Below are positions 22,645 to 33,064 of a DNA stretch of 64,000 nt, piece after piece. Below the pieces are notes generated by a model. That model made no database searches and was not told the origin of the DNA. It saw only the letters and a program-made list of their open reading frames with translations. Within the stretch, counting starts at the first letter, position 1. The number at the start of each line of letters is the position of its first letter. Position numbers and translations under genes: made by a program. Source of the DNA: Lonicera japonica (taxonomy: Eukaryota; Streptophyta; Magnoliopsida; Dipsacales; Caprifoliaceae). The DNA is taken from NCBI GenBank assembly GCA_021464415.1, contig JAKCWG010000810.1:351556-415555 (forward strand). The letters are read 5' to 3'.

Positions 22645-22844
22645 TCTCTTCTGTGTGTTGTATCTCCTTTGTAACTTTCGGTGTTCTGAACCACCATTTA
22701 ATAAATTTCTTTACAAAGTTTAAACCGGGCCTGAAGTCACTTCTCAGGTTGCCTACATTCCCCTTTTTGATTTTTACAAAGAACAAAAGTTTTGAGTTGG
22801 GGCTCAGGTTTACGTAGTTCTTATCTACACATGTTGTGCCTATT
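22645..22844. other. Convergent spacer between the antisense DUF7745-like gene and the end of pol
   Basis: No coding frame is supported. AATAAA near 22700 could be the poly(A) signal of the antisense gene. The piece at about 22705-22770 matches 1957-2010 in reverse complement, showing that it belongs to the conserved post-pol region of this element group. Confidence 0.5.
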
Positions 22845-24065
22845 GATAATACTTCTTTAGTCGGTCCATGTTGACTGGTGAATGCAGTAACTGTCCGTCT
22901 AAGTCAGTGAGTATAGCGGAACCCCCGTATCAATCTCTTTGACGATATACGACCTTGTCCACTTCTGCCCGAACTTACCCCTCGGATCTCTGGCTGGCTC
23001 TCGAATTTCTTTCAATACGATATCGTTCTCATTGATACCCCGAGTCCTCACTTTCTGGTTAAATGCTCGGGCGATTCTCTTCTGATACCCTTGATGGTGG
23101 TACGCGGCTTTCAATCTCTTTTCATCCAGTAGGGCTAGCTCGTTATAACGTGCCTGGACCCACTCCAGTTCATTGACTTGATTCTCTAGCATTACTCTGA
23201 GGGAGGGGAGCTCTAACTCAACAGGGAGGACTGCTTCCATCCCGTATGTAAGAGAAAACGGGATTGCCCCGGTGGAGACTCTCTCGGTGGAGCGGTATCC
23301 CCACAATGCATATAGTAATTTCTCGGGCTAGTCCCGGCAGGTGTCGGTCATCTTGCTTAGGATATTCTTCAGATTTTTGTTAGCGGCTTTAACTGCCCCA
23401 TTGGTTTGTGGTCTATACGGCGAAGATTTGTGTCGGGTGATACCATATTCCTCCATAACTGTATTGGCCTCTCCTTCTAAGTGAGTGCCATTATCCGAGA
23501 CAATCTCATGTGGGACCCCATACCGGCAGATAATGTTCCATTGGATAAATCGGGCAACTTTTCTGGCATCGATGGTTTGGAATGACTCGGCTTCCACCCA
23601 TTTGGTGAAGTAATCGATGGCCACTAGTATAAACTCATGGCCGTTGCTGGCTTTGGGTGAAATCTTCCCGATGATGTCAATTCCCCAAGTCGCGAAAGGC
23701 CAGGGAGCAGTCATGTTGTACAACTCTTTTGGTGGAAGTTTCTGAGATTTAGCATAGATTTGGCATTTGTGGCAATGGCGTACGTGATTAACGCAGTCGT
23801 TCTGCAGGGTAAACCAGTAATAACCTTGTCTGATGATCTTGCGGGCAAGTGTATGTCCGCTTATATGAGGTCCACAGTCGCCCCCATGTATCTGATCCAT
23901 TACTTTGACGGATTCTTCTTCTGCGAGACATTGGAGATGGGTCCCATCGTAGTTCCTCTTATATAGCCTGCCGGCACAAAGTATGAACCCTGATGCTAAT
24001 CTCCTGAGTGTGACCCGTGTTTTCTTGTCTGTTTGCTCGGGATACTGGTGATTTTTCAACAAGTT
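22845..24065 (-). pseudogene. int: Integrase of the Tat element, catalytic glutamate replaced
   Basis: Zinc region with two histidines and HCHKC; core with WGIDIIG (first Asp, about 23685) and VSDNGTH (second Asp, about 23500). The segment TNGAVKAANKN at about 23370-23400 has lysine (AAA) where the family has the catalytic glutamate. A TAG at 23328-23330 replaces what is normally a tryptophan in the following 'EKL-ALWGYR' segment. The frame then continues to 22899, where a G-run indel near 22915-22925 moves the last residues (to about 22845) to another frame. The integrase cannot be active as read. Confidence 0.88.
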
Positions 24066-24704
24066 TCAGATATCGTAAAACCAAGTGGTTGAGTCCCCTT
24101 CCTCTTCCTTCTCTACCTCCAAGGCCATGCAGTGTGCTGGTCCTGACTTCTTTTGTACTGTAAGAGTTATTTCTTCCATCCCTTCTGGGATATCGATCAT
24201 AGATGCCAGGGTTACTAGTGCGTCAGCAAAACTGTTCTGAGACCTGGGGACATAGTAAAACTCTGCATGCTCGAACTTTCCCGCGACATCCTCTAGTCGG
24301 GCGAGGTAAGGGACTAATTTCTCATCTCTGATCTTCCATTCCTTCAGAACTTGGTGGACCACTAGTGCTGAATCTCTATATACCTGTATTCTCTTTATAC
24401 CCCTTTTGAGTGCAATCTCTAACCCGAGTATGCAGGCTTCATATTCGGCCATGTTGTTGGTGCAGAAAAAGTCCAGACGATATGATACCTGTGAGTGAGT
24501 TTGGTCTGGAGAGACTAACAAGATGCCTATCCCATTTTCGTTCCGGTTGGCGGCCCCGTCGAAGTATAATTTCCAGTCCTCATCGATCTCGACACTCATG
24601 ATGGTTTCGTTTGCGAATTCGGCTTCTTCTAGCATGTCTCCTAATATCGGATTGTAGGCCAGGTAATCAGCTATGATCTTGCCTTTGACTGCCTTTTGGG
24701 TCAT
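24066..24704 (-). pseudogene. Second (archaeal-type) RNase H of the Tat element
   Basis: Residues YFDGAANRNENGIGILL, NNMAEYEACILGLEIAL, YRDSALVVHQ and the later SFADALVTLA region give the order expected of the additional RNase H found only in the Tat lineage among Ty3/gypsy elements. It is in the same frame as the upstream RT/RNase H and the downstream integrase, separated by stop codons. Confidence 0.88.
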
Positions 24705-26216
24705 GTAGGTGATGTTGAATTAGAAGAGTAGAAATAACCATTTTGCCATTCGGTTCGAGAGAGCTGGTTTCTCGAAGAGGTATTTTAACGGATCAATTTG
24801 TGATGCCAGGATGACTGAAAAAACCAGCATGTAGTACCGTAGTTTCTGTGTTACCCAGACGAGAGCGGTGCATGATTTCTCCAATGGTGTGTAGTTTATC
24901 TCGAACTGGGACAGCTTCTTGCTGATGTAATAGATGGCCTGCTCTTTCCGGGTATCGGTCAGGTGTTAGGCTAACATGGCTCCTGCGGCCGAGTCAGTGA
25001 TGGTTAGGTATAGAATTAGTGGTAGTCCGATTTGTGGTGGGGCTAATACTAGGGGGTTGGAGAGGTAGTCCTTTATCTTATCAAAAGCTTCCTGGCACTG
25101 ATCGTCCCATTCTCCTGGTGAAGACTTCCGCAGGAGTTTAAAGATGGGTTCGCAAGTTTGAGTAAGCTGAGAGATGAACCTGCTAATGTACTGCAAATTA
25201 CCCAAGAATCCTCGAACTTCTTTCTCGGTACGGGGTTCGGGCATGTCTCGGATAGCTCAAACTTTGGTAGGGTCTACCTCGATTCCCTTTTTACTGACGA
25301 CATAGCCCAGGAGTTTTCCCTTGGTTACCCCAAACACATATTTCTATAGATTGAGCCTCATCTGGTACTGGCAGAGGTGATCAAAGAAGGCTCGTAAAGC
25401 TGATACATGGCCTTCCCTCTCCTTTGACTTGATTATCATGTCGTCCACATACACCTCTACCTCTTTGTGAATCATATTGTGGAAGATAGCTGTTGCTGCC
25501 CTTTGATATGTTGCTCCGGCATTCTTCAGCCTGAATGGCATAACGGTGTAGCAGTATGTTCCCCACGGTGTGATGAATGCAGTTTTCTCCTGGTGATCCG
25601 GGTGCATCTTGATCTGATTATACCCGGCAAAACCATCTACAAAGGATTTCAGGGCATGGTTGGCGGTATTATCCACTATCAAGTCGATGTTGGGTAATGG
25701 GAAATCATCTTTTGGGCAAGCTTTGTTAAGATCTCGGTAATCCACACACATGCGGACTTTCCCATTTGTCTTTGGAACGGGCACAATGTTGGCTAACCAT
25801 GAAGGGTACTCGATCACCCTTAAAAAACCCACACTCAATTGTTTCATCACTTCTTCTTTCACCTTTAAGGACCATTCTGGCGTAAGGTTTCTCAACTTTT
25901 GCGTGACGGGCCTAAATTCTGGCTTGGTGTGTATCTCGTGCATGACTATCTGACTGTTCAAACCTGGCATATCCGCATAAGACCAGGCGAAGACATCCAC
26001 GTACTCTTTCAGAGTTTGTGTGAATTCCTCTCTTTCTGTCTCACTTAGACTTGCCCCAATGCGGACCTCTCTTCTTTCCTCTTCTGTCCCGAGGTTAATT
26101 ACAAGAGTGTCTCCTTCCTCGCTCTGTATACACTGCTCCTCCCGTTTAGGGTGTTCGTTCAGTCTTTCCAACTCCATATAAGCAATTACAGAATTAAAAA
26201 TAACAGGATAATGCAA
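24705..26216 (-). pseudogene. Reverse transcriptase and first RNase H of the Tat element
   Basis: RT motifs: VPVPKTNGKVRMCVDYRDLN, SFVDGFAGYNQI, PFRLKNAGATYQRA (arginine where glycine is usual) and the YVDDMI active site at about 25430-25450. After stops at 25344-25346 and near 25255 the same frame continues into PEPRTEKEVRGFLG and the first RNase H (about 25244-24705, several stops and a degenerate C-terminal half). All pieces share one frame, so nonsense mutations rather than shifts break it. Confidence 0.88.
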
Positions 26217-26225
26217 AATAGAGTT

Positions 26226-27050
26226 TTATTCATTGATAATAGTGTTTACAGATACAAGTTTAAAAAGTAAATCTAGGAGTGACTCCTCCCTAGCCTTACC
26301 CTCACTCTTACCTCTCATCCTTACAATTTCACTCTTCCTCCTTCCTCTTTGGTAGTCTGGATCAACGTATATCAAGTGTACAGGGTCATCTCTTGGCTCG
26401 TTATCCCCCAGAGCCATGATGTCGAAGAGATCTCCGATCATTTCTTCCTCCTCATCTTTCTTGTCTTCACTTTCTTCCTTCGGCCCGATCGTCAACTTGG
26501 TAGAGAAGCTGTGTGTGATGTTTTTCTTGATATACACGTCCTCTTCATAGAAGATTTCCCATCCCAGAAGGTTCTCTCCGTCGTTGTTTCTCCAAGGCTC
26601 CTGAAAGCCGCAAAAGGGGAAGTCCTCTCCTTCTTTGACAAAAAACCCGTTCAGACAGCTGAAACTCGGATACTGATGCCCTCGACCCTTTTTTTCTTGA
26701 TTGTCTTCTTCGGTGTGTTGGTACCCTAAACCTTCCCTTTCATACCTCATTAACGGTTCCAGGGCTTGAAGTAATCCTGGCTGTCCCATTCCCAGACTGG
26801 CTCCAGGTAAGTATTTCATCGTTCTCAGTATGTTTGTAATCTTGGTGTTGGGACCAGGGATATTGTCAGGGGGAAGATACTCGATTATCTGGGTGCTGAG
26901 AGTTTGTACTTGAGGCTTGTAGGAAAAGCCTCCCAGTTGTATACTTTGACTCTCGATGCCCAATACAGGTAACTCCAGATCTGTCAAGGTCCTTTTAGGA
27001 TCTCCTTGGATGGTGATTATGTTCCCTTCGAATGGTATCTTGATCTTTTG
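26226..27050 (-). pseudogene. Protease-RT linker with a G-patch-like motif, Tat element
   Basis: A 253-residue frame between protease and RT, ending at a TAA (26226-26228) in frame with RT. It contains a glycine-rich YLPGASLGMGQPG ... GLGY segment resembling a G-patch and an FFVKEGEDFPFCGF segment typical of the Ogre/Tat protease-RT linker. The C-terminal 80 residues are acidic then basic. Ogre elements often splice out an intron between protease and RT; the AT-rich stretch at 26155-26225 might be part of one, but no confident splice pair is visible. Confidence 0.7.
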
Positions 27051-27817
27051 GTGTAAGGAGGAAGGGAGGACTCATATGTCGTGTAGCCATGCCCTTCCCA
27101 ACAGTAGGTTAAAACTTAAGGGAATGTCTATGATTTGAAAGTCGGCTGAAAATTTCCGAGATCGACCATGAGATCAAGCTTCAGAGAACCCAGAATGGCT
27201 CTCCTAGTGTTGTCATAGGCTCTAACGGTCACAGCTGATGGGGAAAGTTCTAAGTCCAAGATACCCAGACATCTGGCGGTCTTCAGGGGGCAGACGTTTA
27301 TGGTTGACTCGTTGTCGATGAGGACTTGTGGTAGGATTTTGCCTCGAGCCCGGACAGTGATATGGAGGGCCAGGCTCTGTTTCCTCCCCAATGGAGACGG
27401 GTCTTTATCTGAAAATGACAGGCTTCTTTGGACTGTAAGTGACCCGATCATATTTGGCAGTTGCTCGGGCGTGGAGTCTGGCGATATGACGGCCTCGTCA
27501 AGGAGCTTGATGAAAGCGGTCCTGTGAGGCTTGGAGGCAACCAAGAGGCCCCAAATGGTGATGTGTGCCTGGGTTTTCTTCAACTGCTCAAGTACTCGAT
27601 CTTTTCCTATTTCCTTAGGAGGTGGTGATTTCTCGGCATCCATTCGTGGTGGCTGGTATACCCTTCCTGAACGGGTAATTTGTTGTATCCAAAGGGCTGC
27701 TGGGTCTGATCCTTCCAGAATTTCTGATGACTCTGGCTCTGCCGACCAACTGAAATTCCCGGGGGAGGTTTCTGTCATACAGATTGTCTCCTTAGGGGGG
27801 CCTCGGGGTTTCCATGG
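27051..27817 (-). pseudogene. Retropepsin-like protease of the Tat element
   Basis: Sequence AHITIWGLLVASKPHRTAF precedes the active-site strand VLIDNESTINVCP (about 27290-27330) and RAYDNTRR, all characteristic of the Ogre/Tat protease. The usual DNGS reads DNES here. The frame breaks near 27128, and the LLLGRAWLH segment that closes the domain is in another frame at about 27060-27100. It follows the gag C-terminus in the same frame after a stop at 27818-27820. Confidence 0.8.
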
Positions 27818-29718
27818 CTATTTTTTCTTCTCTTGGGTCCATCGTATCCCAGATTTTCCGGGGTTGGTTTTGATTATGAGTGGTTGCGAGATCTCCTGAT
27901 TTGTCTTTCCTAAACCCTGCCCAGGTAGGAAGTTCATCTTGGCCATCCATTGGTCGATTATCGGATTGAGGCCTGGGGCAACTTGAACCTTTGCTGGTAG
28001 CATAACGGGCGCCTTATAGGCTGGGTCATCCCAAATAAGTCCTACGGGGTCAAAGCCTTCTTCATCAGTGGTCAAGGCGTTAATTCCTGCAGGTGGAGCA
28101 TGATTGGGAAGGGGGTTGTTGGTAACATTGGGCCCGCCGGGTGCAGGGATGGTTCCGGCTTCAATAAGGTCCTGGATACGATGGCGAAGAGCCAAGCAGC
28201 GTTCCGTGTCATGGCCTGCTGCTTGGTGGTATGCACAGTTTTCATTCATTCTCCAGGTGCTGGGAATAGGGTTTAGTGGGGGGCGCGGGTTGAGTGGAGT
28301 GATCAGTCCGGCCTTTCGGAGTAGCTCCAGGCTTTTGACCAAGGTAGTGGGAAGGGTGCAGAAATTTCTCCTTTTCTTGACCTCGGTGTTCGAAGAGTCT
28401 CCTTGTGCAGGCCAACTCATTGGAGGGACTTGTTGTGACTATTGAAATGGGTTTTGTTGAAACGGGTATGAGCTTAGTTGGTTTACGTCTGGAGTGGCTG
28501 TCTTTCTCTCGGTGTAAGAGGCTTTCTTGGTATCCGTTTATGTCTTCTTGGCCAATTCTTCCTCTACTTGTGACCCCATACTCAACAGGGCTCTGAAGTG
28601 TGGGAATACATGCTTTCCCATGCAGTTCAATACAGCTGGAGTAAAATTCTTCTGTATGATCTCCAACTGCTCTTCTTCATCGGGCCGTTTGGACATTTGG
28701 GAGGCCATTTCTCTCCAGCGGGTGACAAAGTCGCTGAAGCTTTCTTTCTCGCCTTGCTTGGCCATTTCCAGGTGTTTACGGGTAATTTCCAAATTCTCGT
28801 TGGACCCGTACTTGGTCATGAACTCCTTGACGATATCTCCCCAAGTTTTCGTGAGGTGTCTCTCCAAATCAAAAAACCATCTCAGGGCGGGCCCCATGAG
28901 AGTCATGTGAAAGGCCTGAGCCAGCTCCGGCTCTCCACAGCCGGACAGTTGCATGGATCTGATGTAGGATTGGAGATGGGTTTTTGGGGGGTGTGGTACC
29001 TGTGAATTTGGTGATAGAATGGAGCTTGAATCCCTGGGGTAGTCTGGCTTCTGGATAGAGGGAGAAGGCATTCATATCTGTGATCTCGTCTGCCCCTTTT
29101 TATCAGAGAAATCCCTCTTTGCAGAACCTTCATCTGCTCTTTCAGTTTCTTCATCTATTCGCTCTCTCTTGACACTTCGTCGGGCTATTCCCGAGCTATA
29201 ACCGATTCTGCATACACTGCCCGGAGTCGGTTGATGTCTGGGTATTCATTGGGAGGGGCTACTGGGGCCGGTGGTGGAATAGGTCTTGCGGGGATTTGTG
29301 GCCATGGTTGGTATTGGGGATCGAGGCCTTGCTGAGGTTGTGGCCAGATGATGGGCGGCTCTTGTTGTTGGTAAGTGGGGCCTGAATCCGGGGCCCATTG
29401 GTTCTGATTGTTGGGATCGGTTTGAACGAGATCGGCCATAACAGGGCCCGTTTGGGGGGGACCTGGAACCGGGGGGAGCACTTGCGATGACTGCCCTTGA
29501 TCTCGATTCGGTGGTAGTCGTTCAAACCCTGGTGGTGCGGTCCGTACGGCTGACAACTCCTCTACTCGGACTCGGGTATTCTGTTGCTCGTTTGTGAGGC
29601 TTGCTAGATTCGTGTTGATGGTCATTAATAAATGATGCATCTCGGCTAAAGTCGGCTGAGGTGCAGACGCCTCGGCTAGGCTCTGATATGTCTCTCGATT
29701 CTCGCGTTCATCGGCCAT
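27818..29718 (-). pseudogene. gag: Gag of the Tat element (three fragments)
   Basis: The N-terminal proline/glutamine-rich part runs 29718 to 29185, stops at TAG, and continues in the same frame to about 29040. Then frame changes, including one at a G-run near 28985-28992, lead to the central gag domain (28980-28538; FHMTLMGPALRWFF visible) and the C-terminal part (28420-27818). The latter has the CHHC motif C-x2-H-x4-H-x4-C at about 28170-28240 and a G-patch-like FLPGQGLGK near 27920. It is homologous along its length to the plus-strand gag at 102-1805. Confidence 0.85.
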
Positions 29719-30450
29719 TTCAGGTGTGCTTGGTCTTACTAGTCTCCCGGTGTGATCTCGACCGGCCCAACCTTCCAGTCTGTCGTCGCTTCACGACTGT
29801 AGACGAAACCACGTGGCGAAGATGAAGGAAGACTGTGATGCGACTCGATTTTTGCCAAAAGAACCATTAAAAATTGTCGAGAAGAGCCTCGGATTTTTAA
29901 AAAGGTGTTGGAAAGTAAGTCGTAAGGTGGTACATCCCCTACGGCTGTTTGACAAGTGTTTTAACTCGACTCGATCTTATATGCAGCGCAGGTGTACAAA
30001 CGGTTAAGGCTTCAGGCTCCCTCCTATTTGGCAAGACCTTGCGATATACCCCAGGGACAGGTATGTGCAAGAGCCTTTTGATATACTTCCTGGGTACGTG
30101 AGTGTTCTCGTCACTCGATATACCTCGGGGGCGTACTTGGCCAATGAGAGTGGAAGTAAATGCTTTCGGTTTATGTTGGCCCAAGCAAGCCAACTCCCTA
30201 CTCACTTATAATACTTCCGAGGGTTTGGGGTAAATTCACACTCATAGGATCAATGCATGATTTGTGAAAGTGCGTGTAAAGTTCGAAAGTTTGGTTTCAC
30301 AAATATCATTATCTTGATTACGTATTTTTGAAAAACTCCCATTTTTAGAAAAATGTTTCTTCTCAATCAATTAACATAAGTAGGGAAAGCAGTAAAAACA
30401 AGTATTCCACAGATAAACAAAACTCCACATATAAGAGTCTAGTTTTCTAA
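29719..30450 (-). other. Untranslated leader of the Tat element
   Basis: It lies between the primer-binding site and gag. No coding frame with a recognisable product is present. It contains diverged repeats of 'gtacgtgagtgttctcgtcactcgatatacc'-like phrases at about 30040-30140. Confidence 0.5.
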
Positions 30451-30470
30451 AGTCCCCAGCAGAGTCGCCA
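30451..30470 (-). other. Primer-binding site of the Tat element
   Basis: On the minus strand TGGCGACTCTGCTGGGGACT follows one base after the LTR end at 30472. This is the form usual in Tat/Ogre elements, complementary to a tRNA 3' end (I recall Arg; the tRNA identity should be checked). Confidence 0.85.
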
Positions 30471-30471
30471 C

Positions 30472-32000
30472 TGTGAGGATCCGCAAATGTGACCCCCGGG
30501 TCTCATTCCCGTTAGTGGGAGTCTGAAACATCGAAAAGGATTCCGTCGTTCCATTTGCTTCTATGTGTTGATCATTCATATTGGGAGTCCATCTATCCTA
30601 TTTTTAGATGCAAGAGGGTTTGTTCAGAGTCGTCAGTACGTTTTACGAGAAAACGGACAAAATGATTGTGTAAGAGGGAAGGCTACAGATAAGCCTTTCT
30701 TTACACGTTTGTCTACGAAACCAGGATTCTATAGCGTTCGGAAACTATATTACGATTTGGGAAGGTGTTAAGCACCCATTCCGCCCTTTCGGTCTCTAGT
30801 GGTCTTATTATGTTTATTCTATGTTGAAAAACTTAGATTCTTTTACTGACAGTCTACTACTTTCTAAGTGAAAACCCTAATTTTGGGAAAACGGGAAAAG
30901 GGATGAAGAACCTTTATGTTCCAAGATCCGATGTTGAGTTTTGAGAAATGCAAATACAAGTGACAAAAGTTATTTTCTTTAGAGATGGAGTTTCCCGTAT
31001 TATTTCTCGGATAATGCCGGTTTTCTCGAGTTTTGACTTGTTTTAGAAAAAGTTTGGATCTTATAGTGGAACTAATTCAATATGGAATTGGAACTCTTGA
31101 GGGGAGTTCTACCGGATGTATCACAATCTATGAAACATATAGGATATACCGGGTTTTTAATTCCTAAGTAAGTTTTACCGGTCTGGGTTTGAAAACAGGA
31201 TTTTATCCGGATGGTAATGTACTTACTCTTCTGGTTTTGCAAATGGTTTTATTAGGGTCTTTTGTTTTGAAAACGATAGACTATTTGTAACTTGGCAATA
31301 AGTTTATTCAAATAAAACGTGGACCAAACGATAGAAATAAAACAAGTACATAGATATTTAATGTTAAATACTAGAAGAGACTTTCTTTACCTTCCTGACG
31401 AGAATGATAATAAGAAAGAAAATATAATACGGCAGAGAGATTTCCGGCGATGATAATCTTTTCCTTCTTCAGATATTTTCGAGAATTCGATTCCAGAGAC
31501 GGGACACGTCGAGTGTCGAGAATAGATTCGATAATTCTTCCGAAATAAGACGATAATAGAGAATGCTCAATAAAAGACTAGAAAATCAGATTTAAAACTT
31601 AGAATTCTTCAATCCCAAGTCGTTGCCTCGAATCCTTGGGGGGTGTTGGCCTATTTATACTGCTCGGGAAAGATTGTCGCGTGACACTTCCCCAAAAAGG
31701 GCATATTTCGCGCGACAATGTGTCCAATGTCGCGCGACAAACGGCTGAAGTGATGTTTCTGACAGACTGATGTGTCAGAGAGTTGATGGTCTGGTGTCAG
31801 GAGTGATTGTCGCGCGACATAGTGGGGATTGTCGCGCGACATATCCATTTGTCGTGCGACAATCTCTCTTAAAAATAGGTTTGTTGGCCAACAAAACCTT
31901 TCGGGGTAGTTTCGGGTGCTCGGGTGGGTCCCGGGCCCAAAACAGTAGTTCTCGAAGATCGTTAGGGTTCTTGAGGGGGTTACGAATCGGGGTGTCTACA
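30472..32000 (-). mobile_element. 5' LTR of the Tat element (family A)
   Basis: It starts TGTAGACACC at 32000 and ends GGATCCTCACA at 30472 in minus orientation. It carries TATA (31652-31659), the palindrome array upstream of it, and near 30770-30800 the hairpin segment GGGTGcttaaCACC shared with family B. The flank at 32001-32005 is CTGAC. Confidence 0.92.
31652..31861 (-). promoter_or_regulatory. 5' LTR promoter with six palindrome sites
   Basis: TATAAATA on the minus strand at 31652-31659. Palindromes at 31728-31739, 31808-31819 and 31830-31841 are perfect; 31675-31686, 31706-31717 and 31850-31861 each have one changed base. The 31830 site is an extra unit relative to the 3' LTR. Two of the three single-base changes are C-to-T or G-to-A at a CG step. 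Confidence 0.8.
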
Positions 32001-32870
32001 CTGACCACTTTGATTGCTAGAGAAAGATTGGCCCTCACCGCCCGTGCGGGTCAAGCCCGGATACTGTGGCTGACTATTGAAAGACTGAGATGGTTGTCGC
32101 TGCTCTCGACTGATATTGGGACATTCTTTCTTAAAGTGTCCTACCTGACCACACCCATAACAGATCCTATCCCTGAACCCTTGGTTCTCTTTACTCATGC
32201 CAATGAATCGACCTCGACCGACACCCCCACTAGAAGACCCAGAATCACCCCTGGACCTCTTTCCCGAACCACCCGACTTTTTCCCTTCAGTACCTCTCTT
32301 CCTATCAAGGAATCTACTCGCATTGATCCTCTCATGTTCCACCTTCAAAGCCATCCTCACAGCTTCAGCAATACTACTGTAGTTCAAATGATATACCTTC
32401 TCCCAAATGGAAGGGTTTAACCCCTTAAGAAATAAACGAATCTTCTCCTCGGGGTCGTTGTCTAGACTCCTATCAAAACGACTCAAACTTTCGAACTTGA
32501 CTTCGTATTCTACCACAGACATATTCCCTTGGATCAGGGAACGAAACTCGTCTCTCTTCAGACTCTGATGGACCGATGAAAAATAACGTTCGAGAAACAA
32601 CTGGGTAAATTGCTCCCAGGAAGTAGGAGCATCGGCTCTCCTAGACACATTCCTCCACCATATACCAGCTTGATCAACCAACTGGTAAGTCCCTAAATTT
32701 AACTTCAAATCATCGGGTAAAGTCATGACCTCGAAGGCTCTCTCTATTTGATCGAGCCAAGACTCTGCCATTTCGGGACCAGATAACCCATTGAACGTAG
32801 GTGGGGCTAACTTCTTGAACTTCTCTAGGGCCACCATAGCCCTATTCTCCTGCACTCTACTTTGAGGTTA
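32001..32870 (-). pseudogene. gag: Gag of the Tekay-like chromovirus, cut by the Tat insertion
   Basis: Frame from about 32867 (after an in-frame TAA at about 32868-32870) to 32001: a gag capsid region (KFKKLAPPTFNGL at the start, WLDQIERAF, then FLERYFSSV) and a CCHC zinc knuckle CYGCGQVGHFKKEC at about 32120-32165. The C-terminal Q/S-rich tail runs straight into the Tat LTR at 32000 and resumes at 12414 after it. The frame continues upstream of the TAA for at least 20 codons (MARELANVLG), so the true start was further 5' and the N-terminus is degenerate. Confidence 0.85.
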
Positions 32871-33040
32871 CTCTATATGCCCCAACACATTGGCCAGCTC
32901 CCTGGCCATTGCTCGTATAGCATCTACGGACTCCCCGAGGTGGAACTCCCATGGGTGGCATTATGGTTTGGTGAAGTCGTCATACTATACGAAAACAAGA
33001 AGAACATATCACAAATGTCGTCCCACAACCCAAGTAATCG

Positions 33041-33061
33041 CGTAACCTCGCTCTGATACCA
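33041..33061 (-). other. Primer-binding site of the chromovirus (initiator Met tRNA)
   Basis: On the minus strand TGGTATCAGAGC (33050-33061) plus the following GAGGTTACG matches the 3' end of the initiator methionine tRNA. It lies three bases from the LTR end at 33065. Confidence 0.88.
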
Positions 33062-33064
33062 ATT

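Larger units (their letters stand above)
12420..32000 (-). mobile_element. Complete, degenerate Tat/Ogre-lineage LTR retrotransposon with antisense cargo genes
   Basis: Two LTRs (12420-13926 and 30472-32000) flank an internal region in minus orientation: primer-binding site 30451-30470, gag 29718 to 27779, protease, linker, RT, two RNase H domains, integrase down to about 22845, then a 9-kb segment with two plus-strand genes, then a weak polypurine tract. The element is flanked by CTGAC at 12415-12419 and at 32001-32005, a perfect 5-bp target duplication, and it splits the chromovirus coding sequence. The dual RNase H (ordinary plus archaeal-type) is diagnostic of the Tat lineage. A solo LTR (17859-19130) is nested inside it. 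Confidence 0.93.

Noticed and set aside
26349..26729. 126-codon plus-strand frame opposite the Tat linker
   Set aside because: It is a shadow of the minus-strand linker frame, which has recognisable motifs.
31770..32420. 216-codon plus-strand frame
   Set aside because: It crosses the LTR/gag junction of two elements in the wrong strand for both, so it is an accidental frame.
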